Source: an uncultured Phycisphaeraceae bacterium (lineage in GTDB: Bacteria; Planctomycetota; Phycisphaerae; Phycisphaerales; UBA1924). Taken from it: 54,844 bases of DNA. Shown piece after piece: positions 35,678 through 46,219 of this stretch. The notes under the pieces were generated by a model, which was not told the DNA's origin, did no database searches, and saw only the letters and a program-made list of their open reading frames with translations. A program made the translations under genes and the position numbers. The stretch's first letter is position 1. Every line of letters starts with the position of its first letter. The DNA is taken from NCBI GenBank assembly GCA_937899905.1, contig CALCCF010000113.1, positions 1 through 54,844 of the forward strand. The letters run 5' to 3'.

Positions 35678-37489
35678 TTACTGTGCGCCCATCAGCTCGA
35701 CCTCGAACACCATCGGGCTGTCCGGCGGCACGAGCGGGGCCATGCCTTCCGAGCCGAAGGCCTTCTCGGCGGATAGCTCGATACGGCGGACGCCGCCTTT
35801 CTTCATGCCGACCACGGCGCGACGCAGTCCGGGCAGCGGCGGCTGGTTGTCCAGCGGGACGACCTGCATGTCGCCGGCGTCGAACGTGTTGGCCACGATG
35901 GTGCCGTCGGTGAGCTGGGCGAGGTAGTGGATGAGCGCGATCTGGCCGGCTACTGCCTCGGGGCCTTCGCCGATTTTGATGTCGCGGATCGTCACGCCCT
36001 CTTCGATCTCCTCTGCTTCTCCGACGAACTCGGTCGAGAATTCGCGCGGTTCACGCCAGTCGATCAGCTCGACCTCAAACACGAGCGTCGAGTTGGAGGG
36101 GATCATCGGCGGCTGACCTTCTTCGCCGAAGCCGAGCTCGGGCGGGACGACGAACTGGCGGACCTCGCCGGGCCGCATGCCGACGACCGCCTGCTTCCAG
36201 CCCTCGATGACCGCTTGCTCCAGCGGCACGGTGGCCGGCTGGCCGCCATCGAAGGTTGAGTCGAACTTCTGGCCACCCTCGACGACGCCCAGCGTGTGGA
36301 TGACGGCGATCGCGACCTCGGGCATGGGCTCGCGCTCCGGGTCACCCTCGGTGATGGTGCGGACGATCACGCCGTTCTCGCGCGTTTCTTCGCTGAGCCA
36401 CTCGGCGCTCAGCTCGCGCGCGTTCTTAAAGCTGAGGACCTCGACCTCGAAGATCAGGTCGGCCATCGGCGGGATCGATGGCGGGCTGCCGCGCTCGCCG
36501 TAGCCCAGGGCCGACGGGATCTCGATGCGACGCGAGCCGCCGGCCTTCATGCCCATGAGCCCTCGGCTGAATCCTTCGATGAGCGCGCCGGGGTCGAGAC
36601 GGAAAGTCGCCGGCTGGCCGCGGTCGTAGCTGGAGTCGAACTGCTCGCCGGTCTGCGCGAGCACGCCGCGATAGTGGGCGATGACCGTGGCGCCGGGCTT
36701 TACCTCGCCCTGGCCCGAGCCGACGGCGATGTCGCGGATGACCAGGCCTTCGCCCATGGCTTGCGGCTCGCCCTCGAACTCGGTCTGCAGCTCGGGCACC
36801 GGCGGGGGCTCGGGGTTGTCGACGCCGATGAGCTCGATCTCGAACACGAGGTCGGCCCGCTCGGGGATGATCGGCGGCCGGCCCGACTCGCCGTACGCCA
36901 AGGCCCACGGGATCTCGAGGCGCCTCGTGCCACCGACCTTCATGCCGGGGATGCCCAGCTGCCAGCCGCGGATCAGGTCGTTTAAGGGGAAGGTCGCGGG
37001 CTGGCCGCGGTCGAAGCTCGAATCGAACTGTTCGCCGGTCTCGCGGAGCGTGCCCCGGTAGTGGATGGTGACGGTGGCGCCCTCTTCGACGAGTTCGCCA
37101 TCGCCGACGACGGTGTCGATGATGCCGAGCTCGGTGAACGGCGAACTGGTCGTGGCACCGGGCTCGCCGGGGGTCTCGTCGGCCGGCTCGGTCACAGGCT
37201 CGGTCGCCGGTGCGGCCTGCGCGGCACTGCCGTCGGTCCCCATCTCGTCAGTCGATTGGTCGGCCGCCTCGTCGTATTCGGGTTCCACGGCCATCTCGAT
37301 GTCACCGGAGGCGTCGCGGGGCGTCGGCGTGATGTCCGGTGCGGGCTGCGCTGCGTCGCTGCCGGATGTGGCGTCGGCGTCGGAGGTGGTCTCGGCGGAG
37401 TTCTCGCAGCCGGTGGCGACGGCCAGGCCGGCCACGGCGAGCAAGGCGGCGACGCGCAGGGGCTTCCAGAAGGGCGTGATCTTGGTCAT
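35678..37489 (-). CDS. Lipoprotein with four tandem FKBP domains
   Basis: A 603-residue protein. A lipoprotein signal (LAVAGLAVATGC) and an acidic Thr/Ala/Pro-rich linker to about residue 115 precede four FKBP domains at about 120-220, 245-355, 370-475 and 497-600. Domains 1 and 2 keep the active-site Tyr and Asp (IHYRGTLRETGEQFDSSFD; AHYRGVLAQTGEQFDSSYD). Domain 3 has lost the Tyr (VIHTLGVVEGGQKFDSTFD). Domain 4 has lost the FDS motif (IHYLAQLTDGTIVANTFD). The first two probably catalyse prolyl isomerisation in the periplasm, the last two may only bind chains. ATG 37489 opens the signal peptide. Confidence 0.88.
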   Translation of the reverse strand: MTKITPFWKPLRVAALLAVAGLAVATGCENSAETTSDADATSGSDAAQPAPDITPTPRDASGDIEMAVEPEYDEAADQSTDEMGTDGSAAQAAPATEPVTEPADETPGEPGATTSSPFTELGIIDTVVGDGELVEEGATVTIHYRGTLRETGEQFDSSFDRGQPATFPLNDLIRGWQLGIPGMKVGGTRRLEIPWALAYGESGRPPIIPERADLVFEIELIGVDNPEPPPVPELQTEFEGEPQAMGEGLVIRDIAVGSGQGEVKPGATVIAHYRGVLAQTGEQFDSSYDRGQPATFRLDPGALIEGFSRGLMGMKAGGSRRIEIPSALGYGERGSPPSIPPMADLIFEVEVLSFKNARELSAEWLSEETRENGVIVRTITEGDPEREPMPEVAIAVIHTLGVVEGGQKFDSTFDGGQPATVPLEQAVIEGWKQAVVGMRPGEVRQFVVPPELGFGEEGQPPMIPSNSTLVFEVELIDWREPREFSTEFVGEAEEIEEGVTIRDIKIGEGPEAVAGQIALIHYLAQLTDGTIVANTFDAGDMQVVPLDNQPPLPGLRRAVVGMKKGGVRRIELSAEKAFGSEGMAPLVPPDSPMVFEVELMGAQ

Positions 37490-37590
37490 CGGCGATCGTA
37501 GCAGCCGGTCCGGGAACGCCCGATCGCGGTCCTCCTTGCTTCGTGGTTCCCCGGATGCTGGGAAGGTGGCCCGCGACACTACGATCCGCC

Positions 37591-38619
37591 GTGGCTGCAC
37601 CCAGCGATCAACCCGGCCCGTGCATCGCCGTTTCCATGGGTGACCCTGGGGGCATCGGCCCCGAGGTGCTGGCGGCGGCACTGCGCGGCGGGGCGGCCGA
37701 AGGTGCACGCGTGGTCATCTATGGGCCGGCTCGGGCGATGGGCGACCAGCGATGGCCGGTCGTGCACGCTCTGGATGATGTGCCGGTTGACGCGGCGGTG
37801 GCCGTCTGCCAGCTCGATGATGCGGACATCGCCGACGATGGGGCGCCGTTTGAGCGGGCCGCGACCGCACGTGGTGGGGCGATCAGCCACCGTCAGGTGC
37901 TCCACGCGATCGATGCCACCAAGCTGCCCGCCGGCCATCCGGCCCGGGCCGACGCGATCTGCACGGCCCCCATCAGCAAGGCGGCATGGGTCGCCGCGGG
38001 CTTGGCTGAGCATCCCGGGCACACCGAGCTACTGGCTCAACGGCTCGGTGCGCCGCGGTATGCGATGGCGTTCGTGAGCCAGCCGCTGCTCGTCGCCCTC
38101 GCGACGGCGCACGTGCCTCTGCGACGCGTGCCCGAGGTGCTGACCACGGCGCGGGTTGCTGAGGTGATCGAACTCGCCGGTAAATTGTGCAAAGACCTGG
38201 GCATCGACAAGCCACGAATCGTTGTGGCGGGCTTGAATCCCCATGCGGGTGAGGGCGGGGCGCTGGGTGATGAGGACGACGCGATCATCGCGCCCGCCGT
38301 TGCCGAAGCCCAGGATCGGGGATTCGAGGTCACCGGCCCGCTGCCGGGGGACACGGTGTTCCGCGATGCGCGGCGGCCGGGCGGGGAGTTCGACATCGTG
38401 GTGGCGATGTACCACGATCAGGCGCTCGCGCCGCTGAAATTGGTGGCCTTCGACCATGCGGTGAACATAACCTTGGGGCTCGGCGTGCCGCGAACCAGCC
38501 CCGACCACGGAACCGCCTTCGGCATCGCTGGCCGCGGCGTGGCCGACGCGGGCTCGATGGCCGCCGCCCTGCAACTGGCCGCCCGACTCGCCTCGAATCG
38601 ATCCGCCTCGACGTCCTAG
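37591..38619 (+). CDS. pdxA: 4-hydroxythreonine-4-phosphate dehydrogenase
   Basis: A 342-residue PdxA. Motifs: IAVSMGDPGGIGPEVLAAAL at the start, ICTAPISKAAWVAAGLAEHPGHTELLA with the metal-binding His, ATAHVPLRRVPEVL, GLNPHAGEGGALGDED, and MYHDQALAPLKLVAFDHAVNITLGL with PRTSPDHGTAF. It catalyses the NAD-dependent step to 3-amino-1-hydroxyacetone phosphate in the DXP-dependent vitamin B6 pathway. The start is uncertain: GTG 37591 gives the family length; ATG 37555 or GTG 37543 would add 12-16 residues without signal character. It lies about 100 bp from the divergent FKBP lipoprotein gene. Confidence 0.92.
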   Translation: MAAPSDQPGPCIAVSMGDPGGIGPEVLAAALRGGAAEGARVVIYGPARAMGDQRWPVVHALDDVPVDAAVAVCQLDDADIADDGAPFERAATARGGAISHRQVLHAIDATKLPAGHPARADAICTAPISKAAWVAAGLAEHPGHTELLAQRLGAPRYAMAFVSQPLLVALATAHVPLRRVPEVLTTARVAEVIELAGKLCKDLGIDKPRIVVAGLNPHAGEGGALGDEDDAIIAPAVAEAQDRGFEVTGPLPGDTVFRDARRPGGEFDIVVAMYHDQALAPLKLVAFDHAVNITLGLGVPRTSPDHGTAFGIAGRGVADAGSMAAALQLAARLASNRSASTS

Positions 38620-38620
38620 A

Positions 38621-38640
38621 GCGCCGCTCGCGAGCGGCGC
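38621..38640. other. Perfect 20-bp palindrome between pdxA and the MATE gene
   Basis: GCGCCGCTCG and CGAGCGGCGC adjoin without a spacer directly after the pdxA stop. In RNA it would form a GC-rich hairpin, perhaps a weak terminator or a processing signal, just before the MATE gene start at 38653. Confidence 0.45.
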
Positions 38641-38652
38641 GGAAGCCCTCGC

Positions 38653-40083
38653 ATGACCCTCCCCGGCGCACCACAAGAAGAACGCGACTTCCTGCGGCAT
38701 CCGCTGCTGGACATGCTGTTCATCGCCGCGCCGAGCATCGTCCAGATGGTCAGCTACTCGGCGATGCAGTTCGTCGACACGGTGATGGTGACCAACTGGG
38801 GCGACGACCCGATCTACGTCAGCGCCCTGGGCAACGGCGGCATGCTCGCGTGGATCCCGATCTCGCTGGTCATCGGCATGGCCGGCGTGGTTTCGAGCTT
38901 TGTCTCGCAGAACCTCGGCGCGGGCACGCCTCGGGTTGGTGCGAAGTACGTCTGGGCGCAGCTGTGGATCTCGGTGTGTGCGGCGGCGCTGCTGCTCGGG
39001 TTGGTGCCGCTGCTGCCCACGGTGTACGGCGCGATGGGGCACTCACCCCAGCTCGTCGAGCTCGAGAGCACGTACGCGGGCATCGTCATCATGGGGGCCA
39101 TCTTCCCCATGGGTGCTCGCAGCATCGCGCAGTACTTCTTCGGCATGCACAAGCCGATTATCCCGATGATCGCGGCGATCGCCGGCAATGTCGTGAACGT
39201 GCTTGGCAATTGGGTGCTGATCTTCGGTCACTTCGGCTTCCCGGAGCTGGGGCTCACCGGCGCGGCCATCGCCACGGTGCTTGGTGGCGCGATCGAGTTC
39301 ATCGTGCCGCTGGCGAGCTTCCTGCTGCCGTGGTGGCACACCAACTACGCGACGCGCACGCCGTGGCGGCCGAACTGGAAGCCGATCAAGGAGATCCTGC
39401 GCATCGGCACGCCCGCCGGGCTGATGTTCATCAATGAGATGATCTGCTTCGGCTATCTCTTAGTGGGGCTCGGCGGGAGGTTCGGCGAAGACCAGCAGGC
39501 GGCCGGCTGGATCGCGCTGCGCTACATGAGCCTCTCGTTCATGCCGACGGTGGGGCTCTCGATCGCGATCACCGCCATCGTCGGGCGGCTCATTGGCATG
39601 GGCCGGGTCGACCTGGCCGAGAAGCGGGCGTGGCTGGGCATGGGCCTGGGCGTGGCGTACATGGGCACGTGCGCGACGTGCTTCATCCTGTTCCGCCACG
39701 AGCTCATGGCGCTGTTCGTGACGGCGGACATGGCCGAGGAGAGCGCGGCCGAGCTGATCCGCGTGGGCTCGATGATCCTCATCGCCGCCGCGGTGTTCCA
39801 GGTGTTCGACGCCGTGGCGGTGACCATGACCGGTGCCCTGCGCGGCGCGGGCGACACGCTGGTGCCAAGCATCCTGCCCATCGGGCTTTCGTGGCTGCTG
39901 ATCGTCGGCGGCGGGCATCTGGCCGTCGAGTTCGTGCCCCAGTGGGGCGCCCTGGGCCCATGGATCTTCGCGTCGGCGTACATCGTGGTGCTGGGGCTGT
40001 GCCTGCTGGTCCGCTTCAGGATGGGCGCGTGGAAGAAGATGCGGCTTGCGGGCGATGAGGTCGCCGATCCGGCGGATTCGTAG
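38653..40083 (+). CDS. MATE-family multidrug/metabolite efflux transporter
   Basis: A 476-residue membrane protein with about twelve hydrophobic segments. The two MatE halves are visible: DMLFIAAPSIVQMVSYSAMQFVDTVMV with NGGMLAWIPISLVIGMAGVVSSFVSQNLG, and IGTPAGLMFINEMICFGYLLVG with RYMSLSFMPTVGLSIAITAIVGRLIG. MATE proteins export cationic compounds using a sodium or proton gradient. The ATG at 38653 has GGAAG upstream. It is probably cotranscribed with pdxA. The substrate is not predictable. Confidence 0.9.
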   Translation: MTLPGAPQEERDFLRHPLLDMLFIAAPSIVQMVSYSAMQFVDTVMVTNWGDDPIYVSALGNGGMLAWIPISLVIGMAGVVSSFVSQNLGAGTPRVGAKYVWAQLWISVCAAALLLGLVPLLPTVYGAMGHSPQLVELESTYAGIVIMGAIFPMGARSIAQYFFGMHKPIIPMIAAIAGNVVNVLGNWVLIFGHFGFPELGLTGAAIATVLGGAIEFIVPLASFLLPWWHTNYATRTPWRPNWKPIKEILRIGTPAGLMFINEMICFGYLLVGLGGRFGEDQQAAGWIALRYMSLSFMPTVGLSIAITAIVGRLIGMGRVDLAEKRAWLGMGLGVAYMGTCATCFILFRHELMALFVTADMAEESAAELIRVGSMILIAAAVFQVFDAVAVTMTGALRGAGDTLVPSILPIGLSWLLIVGGGHLAVEFVPQWGALGPWIFASAYIVVLGLCLLVRFRMGAWKKMRLAGDEVADPADS

Positions 40084-40170
40084 CCCGTCTCGTAGCGGGT
40101 CTGACCCGTAGCCGGCCCGCCTAGAATTGTGATCCAGTCGCTCGATTTGCCCCTGCTTGGAGGTCTCGCC

Positions 40171-41109
40171 TTGAGTTCCAGTTCGTCGCCCAGCGCTCTC
40201 GACATGGTCATCGGTTCCGGCGGAGACTCGGCCCAGGCCGGCAAGCTCCTCGAAGAGGCCCGCCAGCAGGCGTCCTCCGGTGAGCGGCTCACGGCGATCG
40301 AGACGCTCCGCAAGGCCGTCCAGGCCGATGCCGGGCACGACGACGCGGCCTTCCAGCTGGCCTACCACCTCGATCTGGCCGGTGAGGAAGAGGAAGCGAT
40401 CAGCCTCTACGAGCGGCTGTGCGAGAAGACGCCCGCCCCGGTCAACGCGCTCATGAACCTGGCCGTGCTCTATGAAGACCGCGGCGAGTACGGCCGGGCG
40501 GAGCGGTGCCTGCGCCAGGTGCTCGACACCGACGCGAACCACCCGCGTGCCCGCCTCTACATGAAGGATGTCATCGCCAGCCGCGACGAGGGCACGGTCG
40601 ACGACGCCGAGAGCGATCACCTCAAGCGTCGCCAAGAGATGGAGATGCAGGTCACCGACTTCGACCTGTCGGTGCGCACGCGTACGGCCCTGAAGCGGAT
40701 GAACATCCGCACGCTGGGCGACCTGCTGCGGACGACCGAAGCCGAGCTGATGAGCTACAAGAACTTCGGCGAGTCGAGCCTGGACGAGATCAAGAAGATG
40801 CTCGCCGGCAAGAGCATGGCCCTGGGCCAGGGCGTCGACGATGGGCATCGTTCCGGCCGCCGCACCGCCCTCGACCGCTTCCGCGGCACCAGCCAGGAGG
40901 CGATGCTCAACAAGCCGGTCACCGATCTGGCGCTCTCCGTGCGTGCCCGCCGGGCCCTGCAGCTGCTGAACATCCAGACGCTGGGCGATCTGGTGAGCCA
41001 CACCGAGGCGGAGCTCATGGGCGTGAAGAACTTCGGCGCAACCTCGCTCACCGAGGTGAAGGAGCGTCTGTCCGATATCGGGATGTCCCTGAGAACGATC
41101 GACGGCTGA
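40171..41109 (+). CDS. TPR protein with two RNA polymerase alpha-CTD domains
   Basis: A 312-residue protein. I choose the TTG at 40171 because GGAGGT sits six bases before it; a GTG at 40129 would add 14 residues. About residues 20-135 are TPR-like helices (LLEEARQQASSGERLTAIETLRKAVQ; YGRAERCLRQVLDTDANHPR). Then come two alpha-CTD-like helix-hairpin-helix domains at about 161-223 and 250-310: FDLSVRTRTALKRMNIRTLG and LALSVRARRALQLLNIQTLG, each followed by NFG and a S-L-x-E-I/V-K helix. Counterparts of alpha Arg265, Asn294, Gly296 and Glu302 are kept, Asn268 and Lys298 are changed. The fusion suggests a DNA- or RNA-polymerase-associated regulator; the true rpoA is not in the window. Confidence 0.85.
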   Translation: MSSSSSPSALDMVIGSGGDSAQAGKLLEEARQQASSGERLTAIETLRKAVQADAGHDDAAFQLAYHLDLAGEEEEAISLYERLCEKTPAPVNALMNLAVLYEDRGEYGRAERCLRQVLDTDANHPRARLYMKDVIASRDEGTVDDAESDHLKRRQEMEMQVTDFDLSVRTRTALKRMNIRTLGDLLRTTEAELMSYKNFGESSLDEIKKMLAGKSMALGQGVDDGHRSGRRTALDRFRGTSQEAMLNKPVTDLALSVRARRALQLLNIQTLGDLVSHTEAELMGVKNFGATSLTEVKERLSDIGMSLRTIDG

Positions 41110-41250
41110 GGACGGCCAAACACGCTTCAAATTGGGTAAAACCACCTAGTTTCCACGCCAAAGCACGCGCAGAATTTGCGTAGATTGCCGTTCGGACCCC
41201 CTCGATTCGGGTGCGGACGTTCTTTTTCGTGCGCAGACCAAAAAAGGTCT

Positions 41251-41279
41251 TTACAAGGGTGGGTGCTTTCGGGTAAATT
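41251..41279 (+). promoter_or_regulatory. Sigma-70-like promoter inside the gap after the alpha-CTD gene
   Basis: TTTACA at 41251-41256 and TAAATT at 41274-41279, spaced 17-18 bases, resemble -35 and -10 boxes. It points toward the hairpin at 41323, with no coding frame between, and so may drive a short RNA. The preceding AGACC-A6-GGTCT hairpin could end the upstream transcript. Confidence 0.4.
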
Positions 41280-41284
41280 ATCAG

Positions 41285-41362
41285 GGTTCCGGGTCTCGCC
41301 CCGGGATGCATTCCTCGCAACAGGCGACCCGGCGTCTCGTGGAGTCGGGTCGCCTTTCTTGT
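41285..41362 (+). ncRNA. Candidate small RNA with its own terminator
   Basis: A transcript from the promoter-like boxes at 41251-41279 would start near 41285 and run about 75 bases. It contains a CCGGG/CCCGG hairpin at the 5' end, a single-stranded stretch and a strong terminator hairpin. No coding frame or known RNA family (SRP RNA, 6S, tmRNA) is recognised. This is an inference from promoter and terminator spacing only. Confidence 0.35.
41323..41360 (+). terminator. Intrinsic terminator
   Basis: GGCGACCCG (41323-41331) pairs perfectly with CGGGTCGCC (41346-41354), followed by TTTCTT on the plus strand. Outer GCAAC/GTTGC can extend the stem. The T-tract side shows it acts on plus-strand transcripts. 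Confidence 0.7.
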
Positions 41363-41435
41363 TGCTGCGGCCGGGTTTAGGCGTCTGGCCTCGCCCGGCT
41401 CGAACCGTCTCCGGTTTCGCTCTCCCACCCTGTCT

Positions 41436-41798
41436 CTACGTGTCGGTTCCCGCCGCGGATCCACCGGGATTCGGGGGCTGATCGCCATCGGGCTGATGTG
41501 CGTCAGCACCATGGGACCGCGGGCGCTCGCCGGTCTTCCGGTAGGAGCGTCGGCCGCTGGCGTAGAGATCGGGATCGACGCGGACCTCCATCGGCTCTCC
41601 TCGGGCGTGCTGGCGGTGGAGCTGGCGGAGCACCGGGACACACCAGCCGCACCCGGTGCCGGCGCCCAGGCACTCGCTGATGAGCGAGGCGACCTTGGGT
41701 TCTTCGCGTTGGATGTACCGGGTGATCTTGCCGAGCGGCACGTGGAAGCACAGGCAGACGTTGTCGTCGGGGCCCATCTTGTTCTTGGGGCCGTTCAT
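41436..41798 (-). CDS. BFD-like [2Fe-2S] ferredoxin
   Basis: A 120-residue protein. Residues about 15-55 match the bacterioferritin-associated ferredoxin domain: [15 protein letters not shown], then [21 protein letters not shown]. The four ligands are in C-x-C and C-x2-C pairs about 30 residues apart. BFD proteins pass electrons, for example to bacterioferritin to release iron. The C-terminal 50 residues are Arg/Gly/Pro-rich and probably disordered. The ATG overlaps the stop of the upstream phosphatase-like gene (TGATG), so both are translated together. Confidence 0.8.
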   Translation of the reverse strand: MNGPKNKMGPDDNVCLCFHVPLGKITRYIQREEPKVASLISECLGAGTGCGWCVPVLRQLHRQHARGEPMEVRVDPDLYASGRRSYRKTGERPRSHGADAHQPDGDQPPNPGGSAAGTDT

Positions 41799-42400
41799 CA
41801 GGGGCTCTGCGCGTCTTCCGATTCGAGCGGCTCGCCGAGGCGGTAATAGATGCGGCGCCCGAGGAGCCGCTCCATCGCCGTCGGCTGGCCGCCGACCTCT
41901 TGCATGCGCAGCATTGCCTCGTCGACGGGTACGCCTTCGTGGTCGATCTGGTACGCCGCCCAGAGCAAACGGGCTCGGCCGCCGGAAGCGCAGTGCAGCA
42001 GGACCGGGCCCTCGACGCCGTCCATCGCCGAGGCGAGCGCCCCAACCTGCTCGGTGGTATACCCGTCGTCGCCGCCCATGGGAATGTGCACGTAGCGCAT
42101 GCCGCGTGCCTCGGTCTCTGCCGCGGGATCGAAGTCGAGGCGGTCGATCTCCGCCTGTGTGCGCAGGTTGATGACCGTCGTCGTGCCCGAGCGGGCGATG
42201 CGGTCGAGGTCTGCGGGCACGGGCTGGCCAGCAATGCGCCAGCGATCCCACGAATGCACGGTGATCGGCTTGAACTCGTCGTCGGCAGCTTCGGCCTGGC
42301 TGGCGGATCGGCTCGCGGCGCAGCCTTGAAGGGCAAGGCTCGCGAGCACGACGAGGAGCAGGACGAGCAGACGATGGGTGAGAGGGCGCGAGATGGTCAT
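41798..42400 (-). CDS. DSP/PTP-like phosphatase lipoprotein
   Basis: A 200-residue protein with a lipoprotein signal ([17 protein letters not shown]). The domain starts [37 protein letters not shown] and has the active-site loop [19 protein letters not shown]. The C-x4-R spacing after HC is that of the DUF442/BLH-like branch of protein tyrosine phosphatases rather than classical C-x5-R enzymes. It would act on the outside of the cell membrane. The start ATG 42400 opens the signal. It is coupled by overlap to a BFD-type ferredoxin gene. The substrate is unknown. Confidence 0.75.
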   Translation of the reverse strand: MTISRPLTHRLLVLLLVVLASLALQGCAASRSASQAEAADDEFKPITVHSWDRWRIAGQPVPADLDRIARSGTTTVINLRTQAEIDRLDFDPAAETEARGMRYVHIPMGGDDGYTTEQVGALASAMDGVEGPVLLHCASGGRARLLWAAYQIDHEGVPVDEAMLRMQEVGGQPTAMERLLGRRIYYRLGEPLESEDAQSP

Positions 42401-42457
42401 GCCCAAGCGTACCATGCCCGCCCCGGCGAGCGGGGAGGCTTGGAAAGGACGTGGCCC

Positions 42458-43851
<1,394 letters not shown>

Positions 43852-43855
<4 letters not shown>

Positions 43856-45228
43856 ACCTCGTCGGTGGCGACCTGCTTGATCGCCCCCGCCAGCATGAAC
43901 GACCCACAGGCCAGGATGGTGCCCTTGCCATCGGCGTGCTCACGCGCAGCATCGAGGGCGTCCTTGGGGTCGCGTGCAACCCGTGAGATACCGCCAAGCT
44001 CGCGATACATCGAGTCCAGTTGTGCTGCAGATGTCGCCCGAGGCCCCGCTTCGGTGAAGATGGTGAGTCCAGCTCGGGTTGCGATGTGGGCGAGCATGCC
44101 GGCGGCGGCCTTGTCCGAAGCGCAGCTGAAGATGGTGACGAGCGGACATTGATCGTGCGGCAGTGCGTCGAGCGCGGCGCGCACCGAGATGGGGGTGTGT
44201 GCGCCGTCGACGATCGTCGTTGGTTGCGTGTGAACAACCTCCATTCGGCCGTCGGACGGCGTTTGCGCGAGTCCCTCACGGATCGTGCGCTCTCGTAGTT
44301 CGTCGTCGAGGAGGACGGTGCACGCCGCGATTGCCGCCGCGGTGTTCGCGGCCTGGTGCGCACCGGGGAATGGGCACCGCACGTCCGTCAGGATGCGATC
44401 GCCGGTATTGATACGAATCACGGCGCGCCGCCCCTCCATCTCGTACGAGAATTCGATGTCCTCACCGAGCACGGCGAGGGGGGCACCCACGCGGCTCGCG
44501 CTCTCGCGAAACACGCGGAGCACGTTCGGCGGCTGGGGCACGCTGATTGCCGGCACGCCGGGCTTGAGGATGCCTGCCTTCTCGGCGGCGATCGCCTCGA
44601 GCGTGTCGCCCAGGATCTCGGTGTGTTCCAGTTCGATAGAGCCAAGCACGCACACGGCCGGCTTGAGGATGTTGGTCGAGTCGAGCCGCCCGCCGAGACC
44701 CACCTCGTAGACCGCCGTGCCGCAGCCGGCATCCGCAAAGTGGTCGAACGCCGCGGCGGTTATGGCCTCGAAGTAGGTGGGGGTGCCGAAGCGTTCGGTC
44801 ACGCTTGCTGGCAGCCGGGTCTCGGCCTGGGACACGTTCCAGAGCGAACGCGCGAAGTCCCCGTCACCGATCGGTTCGCGATCGACGGCAACGCGCTCGT
44901 TGGGGGCGACCAGGTGCGGGCTGGTAAACGCGCCGGTGCGGCGGCCCGCTGCCGTGAGCATGCTCGCGGCCATTTTCGTGATGCTGCCCTTGCCCTTGCT
45001 GCCCGCGACGTGGATGGCCGGTACCGTGAGCTGCGGGTTGCCCAGGGCATTGGCCAGGGCCGTCATGCGCTCGAGCTTGAGGGCCCGCGCTGCCTCGGAT
45101 CGATCGGGCGTGCGCTCGAAGTTCACCTTCGAGTTCAGCCACGCCAGGGCGGCGTCCAGCGTCCAATCTGGCGGTGGTGGGGCGCGTCCGGCTTGCTTCT
45201 GATCGGCGGCGGCCGATGATCCTGCCAT
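43852..45228 (-). CDS. folC: Folylpolyglutamate synthase / dihydrofolate synthase
   Basis: A 458-residue Mur-ligase-like enzyme. Seen: [25 protein letters not shown], the P-loop [109 protein letters not shown] and the late [16 protein letters not shown]. It adds glutamate to dihydropteroate and/or folates. FolD at 30533 belongs to the same pathway. Its ATG overlaps the ATG of the divergent LOG gene (CATG, 45226-45229) and its stop is shared with asnS (CTAG, 43852-43855), so it has no intergenic space at either end. Confidence 0.93.
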
Positions 45229-46072
45229 GACCGAGCATAGAAGCGGCGGCAATCCAGAGTTCCTCGGCCCGTTCCCCGAACGCGATCCCGATCGCGGGCA
45301 CGACTCGTGGCGGGTTCTTCGCATCATGAGCGAGTTCGTCGATGGGTTCGACACGCTCGAGCGGCTGCCGCCGGCCGTGACGGTGTTCGGCTCGGCCCGA
45401 ACGGGCGAAAGTGACGAGATGTACGCAGCCGCACGAGGCGTTGGCGCGGCGCTTGCAAGGGCGGGCCTGACCGTGGTGACCGGCGGCGGCCCGGGCATCA
45501 TGGAGGCGGCCAATCGCGGCGCGTTCGAGGAGGGCGGCCGCTCGGTCGGCATGAACATCGTGCTGCCGATGGAGCAGGAACCCAACGCCTACCAGACCGA
45601 CGAACTGGTGTTCGAGTACTTCTTCGTGCGCAAGGTGATGTTGGTGAAGTACGCCAGGGCGTTCGTGATCTTTCCGGGCGGCTTTGGCACGATGGACGAG
45701 TTCTTCGAGGCTATGACCCTCATGCAGACGCTCAAGGTCAGGCCATTCCCGATCATCCTGTTCGGTTCGTCGTTCTGGGCCGAGCCGGTGCGTTGGATCC
45801 GCGAGGTCATGTGCGAGCGGTTCAAGACCGTGTCGGAATCCGATCTGAGCCTCTTCCACCTCGTCGATACCACCGAGGAGGCGATGACGCTGGTGCGCCG
45901 CGCGCTCGATGGCACCTACGAGACCACGCTCCCCAGCGTTATCGGGACGGCCGCTCGAGAGACTGGCGAGGGCACGCGTCGGGGTGTGCATCCCCGGCGC
46001 GCAACCAATCATGCCCCTGTGGCCCCGGAGAAGCCGGCGCAAAAAACTCTTGGCCATTTCCGTGCAGACTGA
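45227..46072 (+). CDS. LOG-family protein (putative nucleotide phosphoribohydrolase)
   Basis: A 281-residue protein with the LOG (lysine decarboxylase-like) fold: RVLRIMSEFVDGFDTLERLPPAVTVFGSARTGES, VVTGGGPGIMEAANRGAFEEGGRSVG, VRKVMLVKYARAFVIFPGGFGTMDEFFEAMTLMQT. The PGGFGT and GGPGIME motifs are those of cytokinin-type nucleoside 5'-monophosphate phosphoribohydrolases; in bacteria they may clear purine nucleotides. The last 40 residues are Arg/Pro/Ala-rich and probably disordered. The start codon overlaps that of folC on the other strand. Confidence 0.88.
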   Translation: MTEHRSGGNPEFLGPFPERDPDRGHDSWRVLRIMSEFVDGFDTLERLPPAVTVFGSARTGESDEMYAAARGVGAALARAGLTVVTGGGPGIMEAANRGAFEEGGRSVGMNIVLPMEQEPNAYQTDELVFEYFFVRKVMLVKYARAFVIFPGGFGTMDEFFEAMTLMQTLKVRPFPIILFGSSFWAEPVRWIREVMCERFKTVSESDLSLFHLVDTTEEAMTLVRRALDGTYETTLPSVIGTAARETGEGTRRGVHPRRATNHAPVAPEKPAQKTLGHFRAD

Positions 46073-46073
46073 A

Positions 46074-46102
46074 TTGATTTTCGCGACGAAATCCGCGATA
46101 CT
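46074..46102 (+). promoter_or_regulatory. Sigma-70-like promoter before the HU gene
   Basis: TTGATT (46074-46079) and GATACT (46097-46102) with a 17-base spacer lie about 118 bases upstream of the HU-type gene. The spacing is ideal and the boxes are moderate matches. Confidence 0.4.
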
Positions 46103-46219
46103 CCACGACCGGGTGCGTAACTCCTCGCGAGCGCCGGCCCGTAGTATCCAGCGGCCGGACTCGTCGTGGGGGATGGCCTGTTCACGCCCGAGTTCGGGCC
46201 GTACCGTGCAGGAGTGGCC

